DNA of 64,000 nt from contig JANTQA010000070.1 in the NCBI GenBank assembly GCA_027625915.1, forward strand, positions 12,033,001 through 12,097,000, in the 5' to 3' direction. Each line of letters begins with the position of its first letter. Within the stretch, counting starts at the first letter, position 1. The DNA comes from Anaeramoeba flamelloides (taxonomy: Eukaryota; Metamonada; Anaeramoebidae). Shown here piece by piece: positions 13,644 to 23,946 of this stretch. Made by a program: the position numbers and the translations under genes. The notes under the pieces are model-generated. The model was not told the DNA's origin. It did no database searches and worked only from the letters and a program-made list of their open reading frames with translations.

Positions 13644-13929
13644 GTCTTCACAATTCATGAATATGAATATCGGTATGAATATGAATTTGTCTTCAACTAA
13701 TCAATCTTCAACAAATGATATTCAATATCCACGCCAGGATTGGAACCAAGGAATGACCCAACAACAACAACAACAACAACAACAGCAACAGCTGCAGCAG
13801 CAGCAACAGCAACAACCGCCTTTACCAAATATGTTATTCAACAGAAACCAATTTATTCAAAATCAAAATTATGATAATAGAATTTTCCCAATTCAACCAA
13901 ATTCCTCTCAACAAAATCAACAAAATTAA
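3685..13929 (+). CDS. SPT6: Transcription elongation factor SPT6 (3 exons)
   Basis: Exons 3685-3733, 3841-4227 and 8189-13929 join in frame to 2058 residues. SPT6 is a nuclear histone H3-H4 chaperone that travels with RNA polymerase II. Seen in order: an acidic N-terminus starting MSRKRIFDESDSDND; the core with the IDIPERF motif; a Lys/Glu-rich insert (about residues 696-790); a YqgF/RNase H-like fold (from about 949, VCGWLDRTHSIICLI); a helix-hairpin-helix segment (about 1135-1200, GLGPRKAQELM); an S1 domain (about 1377-1430); tandem SH2 domains (about 1600-1785, with IFRPSSKG); an Arg/Asp/Glu tract (about 1838-1895); and a Gln-rich tail. Human SPT6 is 1726 residues; the excess here is low-complexity sequence. 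An alternative acceptor after 8164 would add eight residues. Family assignment is very secure; the first exon is less so. Confidence 0.95.
3734..3840 (+). other. SPT6 intron 1 (107 bp)
   Basis: The donor is GTAATT after phase 1; the acceptor is TAAAG at 3840. The acceptor is preceded by an A run of about 27 bases rather than a pyrimidine tract. The flanking exons read DSDNDE then DNNTNETEN in one frame. Confidence 0.75.
4578..5290. mobile_element. MITE-like element F, copy 1, interrupted by element A
   Basis: The outer arms carry the family F terminal repeat (core TTTTCATTCAGCTTTCC, complement on the right), as in uninterrupted copies of about 230 bp at 27460, 32256 and 56708. Here the arms are pushed apart by an inserted family A element at 4749-5212. 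Outer boundaries were set by aligning the ends to the other copies and may be off by a few bases. Confidence 0.65.
4749..5212. mobile_element. MITE-like element A, copy 1
   Basis: Terminal inverted repeats of about 47 bp match with about three mismatches (left GTGAAAAAAATCCCTGACAA, complement on the right around 5160-5195). The left end lacks about 18 bp that other copies have (the ATACCGGACATG segment). The interior matches copies at 16234-16719 (opposite orientation), 32568-33074 and 60260-60779. It has no coding capacity. Ends starting CAGTG resemble Tc1/mariner termini; that class is an inference. Confidence 0.7.
6849..7354. mobile_element. Inverted-repeat element C, copy 1 (about 506 bp)
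   Basis: It is a near-identical direct relative of 22529-23082, with shared blocks throughout. The ends are inverted repeats (start GGGTATATTATTAAATTTC, complement-like end AATAATTTTCCCC). A run of CCAAACCACC units lies near 7175-7200. No open frame is present. Confidence 0.65.
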
Positions 13930-14389
13930 TTTTTAATTTTTTTCTTTGTTTTTTTTCTCTCATTTTTTTTTTTTTTTTTCATCAAATCATTTTTTTAATT
14001 TAATATTTATTCCTTTCTTGTTTTATTGGTTAAATTGATTATATTACGAAAAAAGTCAAAATTAATTCTTTTAAAAACTGATAACAATAAAGTTTGGAAA
14101 AAATTGATTTTAATTTGTTTTTTCTTTTTCTTTTTCTTTTTCTTTTTCATTTTCATTTTCTTGGTGATGTTAAATTATAAATCCTTACCTGTGAATAAAA
14201 TACGAGTAGCTCAGGTATTTTGATTGCTGATTTCTTTCAAAAACTAATATTTTAAGCTTTTAGATATTAATGATAAATTACAAATTTAAAACATTTTAAT
14301 GAGGTTTGGATCAAAATACTTTTGTATGCCATGATTTTTTATTGTTTTTTTATTTTTGAATTTGTTTTTTTCGGATAGTTTGAAATCAT

Positions 14390-15095
14390 CTTTCAGGATT
14401 GGACTATCTCAATTTTTTTGGAAATTCTTTAATAATGAATCCAATTTTGATAAAATTTTATTTTTGATTTTATTAGATAAAATACTTTGAGAATTATTAT
14501 AATAAAAATGTCAGATCAATCAGTTCTTCAATTATTAATTATGTGGATTGTATAGTAAAAAATAATCCAAACATAAAATCTCAAAAAAATCTTATAAAAT
14601 TTTATTCTTAGATATCTGAAATAATTCATTTTTATATACAAAGTGAATTTTATCTTGGTAAAATTCTTTTTGAGTATTTAATTTAACTAAAACTTTATTT
14701 TTAAATTTATTTATAAGTTTACAAACTTTTTAAAAATCAAAGTAATTTTACTCAGATAAAAAAATCCAAAGAAAACTAATTTTTCAAAATGAGACAATAA
14801 ATATAATCCCTTTAACTCTTACTTAACAACAGCTATAACAACAAACATCTTTAAATATTTCCTTCTTTTGAAATATTTCACAGGAAAGAGGAATTATCAC
14901 TTAATGAAGAAACACTAAAAATTGAAAATCTGAGAAAATCTTTATTTAAATTAAAAAAAAGTTCTTAGACTTGACTAAACGACTTATTAAAAAGAAGAAA
15001 AATCCCCAAATATTTGATATCTTTACAAAAATAATAAATTCTAATCAAACAGAGGAAAATATAATCCAAAATTTTAATTTTTGATAGTTCATTAC
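14390..15095. repeat. Dispersed repeat G, copy 1 (about 700 bp)
   Basis: It aligns collinearly with 30405-31100. Shared landmarks include CTTAGATATCTGAAATAA, the AACAACAnCTATAACA block and the ATGAAGAAACACT block. The copies are diverged by many substitutions and small indels. No open frame and no clear terminal repeats were seen, so the type of element is unknown. Confidence 0.65.
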
Positions 15096-15410
15096 AATCC
15101 CTGAAATTTGAAAAAAGATTATCTTATTTCAAGTCTGGTGACATGTTATTTTGGTTTTTAGTTTTTCAATTTTGGTTTTGGTATGGATTTTAATTGTGAT
15201 TAAAAAACACACATTTTTTTTACAATTTAATATATTTTTTTCAAGAAATTAGAATTAAAGAGTCCAAAACTAATAAAAAGAAATTAATTTATAAAAAAAT
15301 GTGGTATGTGAATTTTAAATTGAATTTGTTTTTGACCTTTTAATATTTCGTTTTAGTTGGAACTTTCAAAAAATTTATTTTTTACTCTTTTTCGATTGCC
15401 TAATAATTTA

Positions 15411-15600
15411 CTTTAAGGGTCAAGTCATTACGGTGAAATTTTTAATTCTGAAATGGAAAAAAACTTTTTAGTAATTTTATTGAGGACCTTCAACCAATCA
15501 AAAACATACCAACCTATGATGTACGATCGATCTCCAAGAATCAACAACCAAAAATGAGGACATTTTTAGAAAAATGACCCAAAGAGCGACACTCAATTTC
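15411..15600 (+). repeat. Dispersed repeat K, copy 1
   Basis: It contains the distinctive TGATGTACGATCGATCTCC followed by AAGAATCAACAACC. The reverse complement of this stretch recurs at 40320-40512, and a weaker match recurs at 58530-58680. The outer end (AAGGGTCAAGTCATTACGG) resembles a transposon terminus. Confidence 0.5.
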
Positions 15601-16233
15601 CAATTAGAATGGTTGTGAATTACTATTTTTAAAACAACTCTGTCAGTTTTGAAGTGTCACTCTTTGGCGCTTTTTGAGATCTCTGTGACTTTTTTTTTCT
15701 TTTTTTTCTTTTTTTTTATGGGTTATTTTTATCGCAAGATTATTACATAATCCTTACTTGGTCAAATTTAGAGATTTACAAAATAACCACAAATTAGACC
15801 AAATCGAATAAAATTGTTTGTGAAATACAAGAAAGCAATTTGTAACAAATTAAAGAAATTTAACCTCATTTGAAAAAGAAAATGAGAAAAGATGAATTTT
15901 TTTTTTTAAATTTTGATTTTTTGAAATTGAGAACTCTTTTTCTTCGTTGAATTTTTTGTCAAAGAGATCCAATGGAATTTTTTTTTTGTTATTTGAATTT
16001 TGTCAACCAAAAGAAGTGCTATTTCACAATACCCTATTTGGTCTCAGGTCACCCCTTGAGTATGGTGCATTTTCAGGGTAAATGACTATACCCTTAAATT
16101 TGAAAATTTTTTTGAAAGATCGATTGATATTTATAAAGTTGAGTTGTTCTATTTTGAAGAAAAAAAATCCATTAATGTTTTCTAAACTTTGATCTATCAA
16201 TAATTATTACTTGATTTTCAACAAATATACAAA

Positions 16234-16719
16234 GTTGTAAAAAAAATACCGGCCATGAAAAAAATCCCTTACAAGATTTTTAATAGTGAATATTAGCAAA
16301 ATTGATCTGTAATTACTTTTATTTAAAATCAAATCCTTTTTATAAATAACCAATTTTTTTATGAACCCAGTAATAAACCTACCTAAAGTCCATTAAAGTA
16401 AGGGATTTCCATAGAATACTCAAGTACTTGTTAAATAACATAAGTATATCCAATTTTTTGAAAAACAATCGGGTTTTTAAAGATTTACTCTTCGTTTGGA
16501 AAATATTAATTTTTTTTCTTTTTTTTTGATTGATTGAATGGTGTTTTGAACAAGTACAATTCATTAGCCATCATTGTAATAAGTGGTTGAGTGATAATTT
16601 ATAAAAATTTGATTCTTAATTCATAAAGTATTTTTTTTTAAATTACAGAACAATTTTCCTACGATTAACAATTAAAAATCTTGTAAGGGATTTTTAACAT
16701 GGCTGGTATTTTTTTCACT
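16234..16719. mobile_element. MITE-like element A, copy 2 (inverted)
   Basis: This is the best-preserved pair of ends in the family. The left end is GTAAAAAAAATACCGGCCAT and the right end is its near complement, running to TTTTTTTCACT. The interior is the reverse complement of the copy at 4749-5212, including the block that reads TTGATTGATTGAATGGTG here. No coding capacity. Confidence 0.75.
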
Positions 16720-17200
16720 ATTTTGTATATTTTTTCGTTGTGCTCTATCCACAATTTGAGAATACTAAATTGAGCTAAAAGTGCTTCAAGTAGTGCCTGT
16801 CTGGAAACTCTTTGAGTCAGCAGTTACATATTTAGCCAATTCATAATTCAAAATATTCTCCAAAGTTAAATTAGTTAGCCTAAAGAATTGATTTATTATC
16901 GAGTATGTGAATGGATACTAAATTAGGTATTGTGTTTGAAGAAGAAGAATAAAATATGCTTTAATTTGAGATATTGTCTTGATCTGATAGACAAGCCTCT
17001 TTTTGTACAACCAAACCATTAATTACAAAATATATTTAAACGTAGGTACAAGTATTTTCCGAGAAACAGTAATCTTTTATTTTAGGGTAAATTACAATAA
17101 ACCTCACTACACCTCAAATATTTGTATTTTTTTTAAATTGATTTTACATTTTTAACTTTTTTTTCATTTCGTTATCTTTCTTGTTTTAACTTTTTGGGAA

Positions 17201-20200
17201 ATGATCAAGGACTTGGTACCTTCAGATTCTGGTTTCAGCAAAGTAACCTCAACCATTAATCCTTTAAAGAGAAAATATCAACAACTTCTGGATTCTTTTG
17301 TTCCATATACCGCACCACGATGGATTTTTGCTTTGATAATAATTTCCTTATATATGCTTCGTGTGTTTGTTGTTGGAAAGTAAATTCACTCCTCATCTTT
17401 TTAATTTTTAAAAATACCTTTTGAGGAGTCCTAATTTTGATTCTTTATTCACAACTAAAAACTTTTGATGTTCTTACTTTATTGCTGTTGGGATTTTAAA
17501 TAAAAAAAAAAAAAAAAACAAAAAAATAAACATAACTTGGATCCTTGAACTTTAAGGTTTCATGTAGTTACATACGTTCTTGGAATTTATTTATTGAATT
17601 CTTTTATCTTGTTCTTAACTCCGAGAATTGATCCAAGAGATGAAGGTTTGTTTTTTTTTTTCTTTTTTTTTTACTTTTTATTCACTTTTTTCTTTTTTGT
17701 TATACCTTTAAAAAATTTACCGAAGAAAATGAAAAAGAAAAAGAAAAAGAAAATATTTCTTATCTTGGTACGATCGGAAAAAAGCAAAAAGCAATTAAGA
17801 ACTTCTTGGCAATGTTAGCTTCTGAATTTAAGAACAAAATAATAATTGCAGTTTATATTTGAAAAAAAAAACAAAACCTAAATATTTTTTTTTATCTTCT
17901 TATTTGAATAAAAAAGTGAAAAAAGAAGCAAAATTTCAACAAATTTAAAGAAGTTTTGCTTACAAAATGAAAAACCTTGGCCTCTAACACAGCGAAAATC
18001 GCACATTTATTTCATTGTGTTCAACAATTTCAAAATATTTCAGAATCATTGTTTTACTAGTATTTGAATACTGATAAATTCAAATATATTTAATAAAATT
18101 TTTAGTTCAATTTCTCATTTTGTAATCTCATATCTCAACTTTTAAAACAACTCAAGAGATTGAACCTTGAATAATAACAAATTTTACAAAGTTTTTTAAC
18201 ATTTAAACGACAATAATATGCTTTCTTCAAAGATTGTATAAAAAAATTTGTAAAATGGAAAATGAAGTGAAAATTTTCAGATCTTTATTTGAATTTATCA
18301 GTAATATCTGATAATAATTTTCAATTAATTTGCAATTCCCTTTTTCAAATAGAGTTGTTAAATTGCAAGTCTATTTCTTGGAAAACTCTTTTTATTGAAA
18401 AAAAAAATATGGAAAAGAAAGTGAAATTTTTTTCCCATTTTGAACTCAAATACCAGTAAAATAATGTTTTGATGATTATTTCATTCTTAACATTAAATAT
18501 CTTGAAATGAAACGATTTAAAATTATTATACAAAAAAAAAAATGATTTAAATACCAGTAGAAACAAACACTAAGAGTCCGAAATACAAAAATAAAGTGAA
18601 AGAGATTTAAAAAACCCTTTTGGTGTATTAAAAAATTTAAATAGATTTCAAATTCATATTTTATTTCGATCTGTTTACAGGACAATATGAAATATTTTTT
18701 AACCCGTGGAACTTTCGCTGTGTTAGAGGCCAAGGTTTTTCATTTTGTAAGCAAAACTTCTTTAAATTTGTTGAAATTTTGCTTCTTTTTTCACTTTTTT
18801 ATTCAAAGAATAAGATAAAAAAATTATTTAGGTTTTGTTTTTTTTTTTCAAAAATAAACCAAATTATTATTTTGTTCTTAAATTCAGAACTACTGATTTA
18901 TGGAAATTGAATTAGAACTTTTTTCCTTTGAACCATTTAATGATTGTTAAAGCAGCACTGGCCATTGTGAAAAAAATTTCACTTTGATCAAAAATCATTT
19001 TACTAATATTTACTATTATTTAAAAAACCAAAACAAATTTTTTTAATGAACCAATTTTTTTTAATGACCCACAATTTTTTCACAATGATGAGAGTTTAAA
19101 AACAAAAATGCAAACCAATTTTTAGAACATTTTTTTAAAAAAGCTTCGAATTAAACTCCATTTAAATTTTGTAAATTTCACAAATTATCACAACATATAT
19201 ATTCTTATGTTTAAACATAAGAGCGAAATTTAAAAAAAAATGTCATATTGTTGGAATTTATAAGTAAATGCAATAACCAAATATTTTTGGGACTACTTAT
19301 CCTATGAAAGAAATCGAAAATTTTGAATTAAAGATTTAATCCAAATAAACAAAGATAAAAGATTAATATCAAAGATATTACTCAAAATAAATACTCACTA
19401 TTTATCTTGTTGTTGGTTAATGATAAAGAAAATTATGATTCTTTATTGTAATTTCTAAATTTTTATCGAGTGCCGTCGAGTGATGTCGAGCGCCATCAAG
19501 TGCCTAGGTTTTTTAGAATTCAAAAGAATAGAGAAAAACCTACATTTTACTCAATTCCTTTAAATTCTAGAAAACCTAACGGCGTTTTTTTTTTAATTTC
19601 AGAAATAAATTCAAAATTTATTAAATTTTCTTTTAATTTCTCAAATTAATAAAAGCCTATCGGCGCTTTGATTTTCCAGAATTCAAAAGGATGGAAAAAA
19701 ATCTTTGATTTTACAATATTCTTTTAAATTCTGGAAAAGCTAACAGAGTTTTTTTTTTTTTTGATTCATTTTTTTTTTTCGAAAATCTATTGGTTCTCGT
19801 TAGGTTTTTTTGAGTTTTCTATTTATTTGTGAAGTGTTCTCGGTTTTTTTTACTTTTTTGAAATAAACAGGAAATTTTATTAAAATTTTCCGTTTATTTC
19901 AAAAAGTAAAAAAAACCTAACCAAAATCAATAGATTTTACAAATAAAATAGAAAACCTCAAAAAAACCTAGAACACTTTCTAATCAAAACAAAAATTAAA
20001 AAAAACCTAACGACTTCCTTCTAGAGTTTGGGTTTTTGTTTTAAAGTGTTCTAGGTTTTTTTTACTTTTTGAAATAAACGGAAAATTTTAATAAAATTTC
20101 CTGTTTATTTCAAAAAAGTAAAAAAAACCTAACGAAAATCTATCGATTTTCCAATCAAAACTAAAAGTCTCGAAAAACTAATGATGATTTTCTGTTTATA

Positions 20201-21859
20201 TAAAAGATCTAGTGATTTTTCAAATAAACAGAAAACCTGAGAAAAGCAAACATATTTTTTTCCTTAATTGTAAAGAATTTTGTAGAAATTTTCTTATCTC
20301 TCTCTTTTAAATTAAAAAAAAAAAAAACTAATAATAAACATGGCGAATTTTATTATTCACTTCTTTAATGGAAAAGAAACAAAAAAAGTTAAAAATTATT
20401 ATTCTTATTGAAAAAGTGTAAATTCTACTCTAGATGCTCTTTTAACTTAAATTTCTAAAAAGGAAAATTTAATCGTAAAATCATAGATTCCACGATTATT
20501 ATAGGAAAGTACATATCGAAATTTTTTTATTTTTAAAAAGTAAAAAACAAAAAATTGGAAAAAAAAAAAAACGAAAAAAAATAAAAATTTAAAAAGGGTT
20601 TATTATAAGTAAAATCTATAAAAAATAAAACAAAAAAAAAATAAAACAAAAAAAAAATAAAACAAAAAAAAAATAAAACAAAAAAAAAAAGATCTCCCAA
20701 GTTTCACAACCATAATACTTTTGGCTAATTTAGTTAAGTTCTAATGATTAAACATAAATGTTCACTTGGGGATCGTTGTTTAATTATTGTATTTTCTTTT
20801 TTCTTTTTGATGCAGCGTTTTTTTTTAATCCTTGATCTTTTTACCTTTGCCTTTTCTTTTTTATTTCCAAGTTACCCATACTTTTGTGTTTCATTATCCC
20901 AATATTAGCAAGTAACCACTTGATTTTTTTCCTTTTCAACTCTTCTTGTCAATAAAAAGAAAATTCAGCGAGGGGAAAAATCGAAAAAAAATAAAAAAAC
21001 AAAGTTTTTAACTTTTTAAGAATTATTCCTATAAAATTATAGTCTAATAATAAATCCCAAATTATTATCAACAATGAAATTTAATTTTTAATTTTATTAC
21101 AATTCTTATTTTTATTTTTATTTCTTTCAAATATTTAAATCACAAATAGAAAATACAGATGAAAATAAGAACAAACCAATTTTACCAACAAAAAATAATA
21201 GTGATTTCAAACCCTTTTTAAGAAAGTTGGGAGAATTTCCTTTTTTTCTCAAAGTTGTTAAAGCCACGATGATTGCATTTTTATTTACATTTTTTCCATT
21301 TTTCGATTTACCAGTCTATTATCCTGTTTTGCTTGTATATTTTGTTGGGCTATTTGTCTTTTCAATGAGAAAAGAAGTTTCTAAAATGATTAAATATAAG
21401 TATGTACCTTTTAGCTTTGGCAAAAAAAAATATTCACCAAAAAAAAATATTTCAACGACCTCGCAATATGATTTATCTGGATTTGGCGATGAAAAGACAG
21501 AAACACTCCAAGATACAAATGAAAATGAATTTAGAGACGGGGACGTTCTTCAACCATCAATCAATAATTCGACGATCTCTTCATCAATTGATATTCAAGG
21601 ATCTTCGAATTTAAATGATTTTTCAATTCAAAGAAGGATAATTGATAGCAATAAAAGAGAGGAATCAAAAATAAAAACAGATAATATTACACTATTAACC
21701 ACTTCAAAACAAAACGAAAATAATTCAAAAAATTCGGTTGATTTAAATCTTAGCAATCAAGATTTATTATCACAAAATAATGGTGATCAAAATAATGAAC
21801 AAAGCATTGTTCAAACAAAACAATTCCAAAATGTAAGGAAAACAAAAAAATTGGATTAA
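17201..21859 (+). CDS. RER1: RER1-type Golgi-to-ER retrieval receptor (3 exons)
   Basis: Exons 17201-17379, 17557-17645 and 21150-21859 join in frame to 325 residues. RER1 is a four-helix membrane protein of the early Golgi that returns escaped ER membrane proteins via COPI vesicles. Family signatures seen: YQQLLDSFVPYTAPRW near residue 30, hydrophobic helices around 42-58 and 60-83, the segment VVTYVLGIYLLN, TPRIDPRDE, KPILPTKNNSDFKPFLRKL, two more hydrophobic segments (about 118-165), and KMIKYKYVPFSFGKKKY ending near 185. Typical RER1 proteins are about 190 residues and end soon after this point. This one adds about 140 hydrophilic, Asn/Ser/Gln-rich residues of unknown role. The start Met fits the usual short N-terminus. 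Assignment is secure. Confidence 0.95.
17820..18889. mobile_element. Foldback-like element I with about 176-bp terminal inverted repeats
   Basis: The left arm (17820-17995) and right arm (about 18710-18889) are reverse complements with small indels. They start TTCTGAATTTAAGAACAAAA and run inward through CTTGGCCTCTAACACAGCG. The 0.7-kb centre has no convincing open frame and contains pieces related to element J (2889-3060), suggesting nested insertion. No clear target duplication could be read at the outer ends. Confidence 0.7.
19460..20330. repeat. Palindrome-rich dispersed repeat
   Basis: This is a mosaic of motifs around AAAAAACCTAACG, CCTAGAACACTT and ATTTTCCGTTTATTTC in both orientations. 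It includes two near-perfect 76-bp palindromes (19842-19917 and 20054-20129) sharing sequence. The left edge has repeated GTCGAGTG-like units (19468-19500). Related but shorter stretches lie near 985-1270, 41740-42000, 42420-42560 and 52680-52920. No coding capacity. Confidence 0.65.
20625..20690. repeat. Tandem repeat, 16-bp unit, about 4 copies
   Basis: The unit ATAAAACAAAAAAAAA repeats four times with almost no variation, inside RER1 intron 2. Confidence 0.85.
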
Positions 21860-23946
21860 ATTTTTTTTTCTTGAAATCTTATATATATATTTATATATAT
21901 ATATAAACGTAAAAAAGAATATATAACTCCAATTTTTCATAAAAATATACTTTTTCAATTGCGTTCAAAAAATAAATAAACAAATCAAAACATAAAAAAT
22001 GAAGAAAAAAATATAATCAATAATTTAAATTGAATTTTTTTTTAGAATCTGTTTAATCAAAATAAAAATAATTTTTTAAATTTTATATTTTGTATTTTTA
22101 TTATCAAGCAAGGAACTGTAAATTAGACTCTAATTGTCTTTATACTTAAATCCACTTTTAGGAATTTAAGCGTAAAATCCAAGATTTATGTATTATTAAT
22201 TAATGAAAATAATTTTAAACTTTTATCTTGGTTTAAAATTGATTCATTAAGATTTTTATCTTTTAATTTGAAAATTTAAATAATCGATTTTTCTCATAGG
22301 AAAGAAAAACCTATAAAATGTGATCAATATTTTCTATTATTTCTTTATGCTCACATTTTAAGTATAGAGGACAAAATTTATATATCGTTTTATTTTTGAA
22401 ATCAAACAATTAAAATTACACTCCATTTCAAAAATTGTGACGCACTCAAAATCAAAAAAATGCAAAAAAAAAATAATTTTTTTTATCTTATTGAAAAACT
22501 TACTATTGTCTCTCTTTATGGGTTTTCAGGGGTATATTATGAAATTTCAAATTTGGTCAAATTTCAAAATTGGTCCAATTAAAAGTTTTTCATATTTTTG
22601 AAGAGTTTCTTGATTATTATTATTGGTATGAAAGTTTTTAATGGTTTTTTATAATCGTGTGACGAAAAATCAAAAAGATTATTTTGCTGATTGGTAGTAT
22701 TTTATTACTTAAATTGTAGAAAATTCAAAATTTTGAAATCATCAATTCAAAATATTTTTATAAATTTGTTCCAAACCCAATTTTAACCTATAAAGTGAAG
22801 TGGAAAATTTTTTTCCCCTTAAAACAAGTTGCAAAAGTCTAATTAGTCAGTTAATAATTTTTTTTTCAAAATCCTTGCCAAAATTTTCTAGCATACCATC
22901 AAAACCACCCAAGCCTCACTCTAACATACCCTTAACCTACCCTAAAATACCTTAACCTACCCGGAATGGTGTTTTTTAAATACTGGCAGTCAATATATTT
23001 AAATTGAATTGACTTTTTTGAAAAAAATGAGAATTTGAGCAATTTTGAAATTGATAAAATTTTGAAATTTAATAATTTTCCCATTTTAACAATTACTTTA
23101 GATAGCAATCTAATTTTTATCACAATTTTTAGACAATTTCTTGATTTTATAGAATATCGCGATTTGTAATACATATTCACGATTTTTTTGATTATCAGTT
23201 TTTTTATTTATAATAGATATTTTAAACTTTATCACATTTTTTTAAAAATTTATCGTAAATTAAAAAAGATATCATCAAATCCTCTGTTTTTTTCTTTTTT
23301 CTTTTCTGCTCTTCTAAAACCAATAAATAGGAAAACCTCGTTCTCAAAAATATGATTTGATTTTGTTTTCTTTTAATATTGTTGATTTTAATAAACACTA
23401 TTATTCAATAAATACTTTATTAAAAAATAATTTTAAAAGAATTAATATTTTCTTTTTTCATATGTTTCATATTTATATATTGATTCTTGATTTATTTTTA
23501 TATTTTTGAGCATTATTCACTGAATGAATTTTCTTTTTATTAGATTTTTTTTTTTTTTAAATATATTAATTTCTTTTCTTTTTTTTTTTTTAGATTGTGA
23601 ATTACTTTTTGTGGATTTTTTTTTTTTTTTTTTTTTTTTCATTTTGAAAGCAAAAGTAAAACAAATTTTTTGTAAAATAAGTGGTTTATTATTTTAAAAG
23701 CTTTTTATTACACTTTATTAAAACAATTTTAATAAAAACTATCATCTTTCTCAAAATTATCTTTAAAAAAGTCAACAAACTTGAATCAAGTTATTTTTAG
23801 GATTGATTTTAAAAATATTTTTTTCACAGTTTTTTAAAATGATTCTATATATAAACCACTATCTTGAATTTTTCCAATAACGAATATTTTTATAAAAGCG
23901 AGTTACTTTCGTTATATATTCAAGAAGAATTTCAAAGAATAATTTC
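21860..23946. other. Intergenic region between convergent RER1 and the B-box gene
   Basis: RER1 (+) and the B-box gene (-) converge on this stretch, so it should hold both 3' ends. It contains a short TA repeat (21882-21906), element C copy 2 (22529-23082) and long T runs (for example 23618-23640). No gene is recognised. Confidence 0.6.
22529..23082. mobile_element. Inverted-repeat element C, copy 2 (about 554 bp)
   Basis: It is a direct relative of 6849-7354. The starting arm (GGGGTATATTATGAAATTTC) is the inverse of the ending arm (AATTTAATAATTTTCCC), with two AATTTCAAAATT units in each arm. No coding capacity. Confidence 0.65.

Larger units (their letters stand above)
13930..17200. other. 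Intergenic region between SPT6 and RER1
   Basis: No gene is seen. T-rich sequence follows the SPT6 stop. The region holds a copy of a 700-bp dispersed repeat (14390-15095), a short dispersed repeat (15411-15600) and a family A MITE (16234-16719). The last 100 bases before RER1 are a plausible promoter without a recognisable motif. Confidence 0.6.
17646..21149 (+). other. RER1 intron 2 (3504 bp), repeat-filled
   Basis: The donor is GTTTGT and the acceptor AAATAG, phase 1, splitting a Glu codon. RER1 intron 1 is 17380-17556 (177 bp, GTAAAT to TTTAAG, phase 2). The long intron carries a 1.07-kb element with long inverted ends (17820-18889), a palindrome-rich repeat (19460-20330) and a 16-bp tandem repeat (20625-20690). 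No gene was seen inside. Confidence 0.8.

Noticed and set aside
17594-17818. Longer reading of RER1 exon 2 to 17818
   Set aside because: Past DPRDE the frame turns into T-rich and A-rich sequence; the donor at 17646 restores the family sequence in exon 3.
20715-20740. CTTTTGGCTAA resembles the 5' part of U2 snRNA
   Set aside because: The following bases do not match the U2 branch-point pairing segment or stems; an 11-base match is expected by chance.
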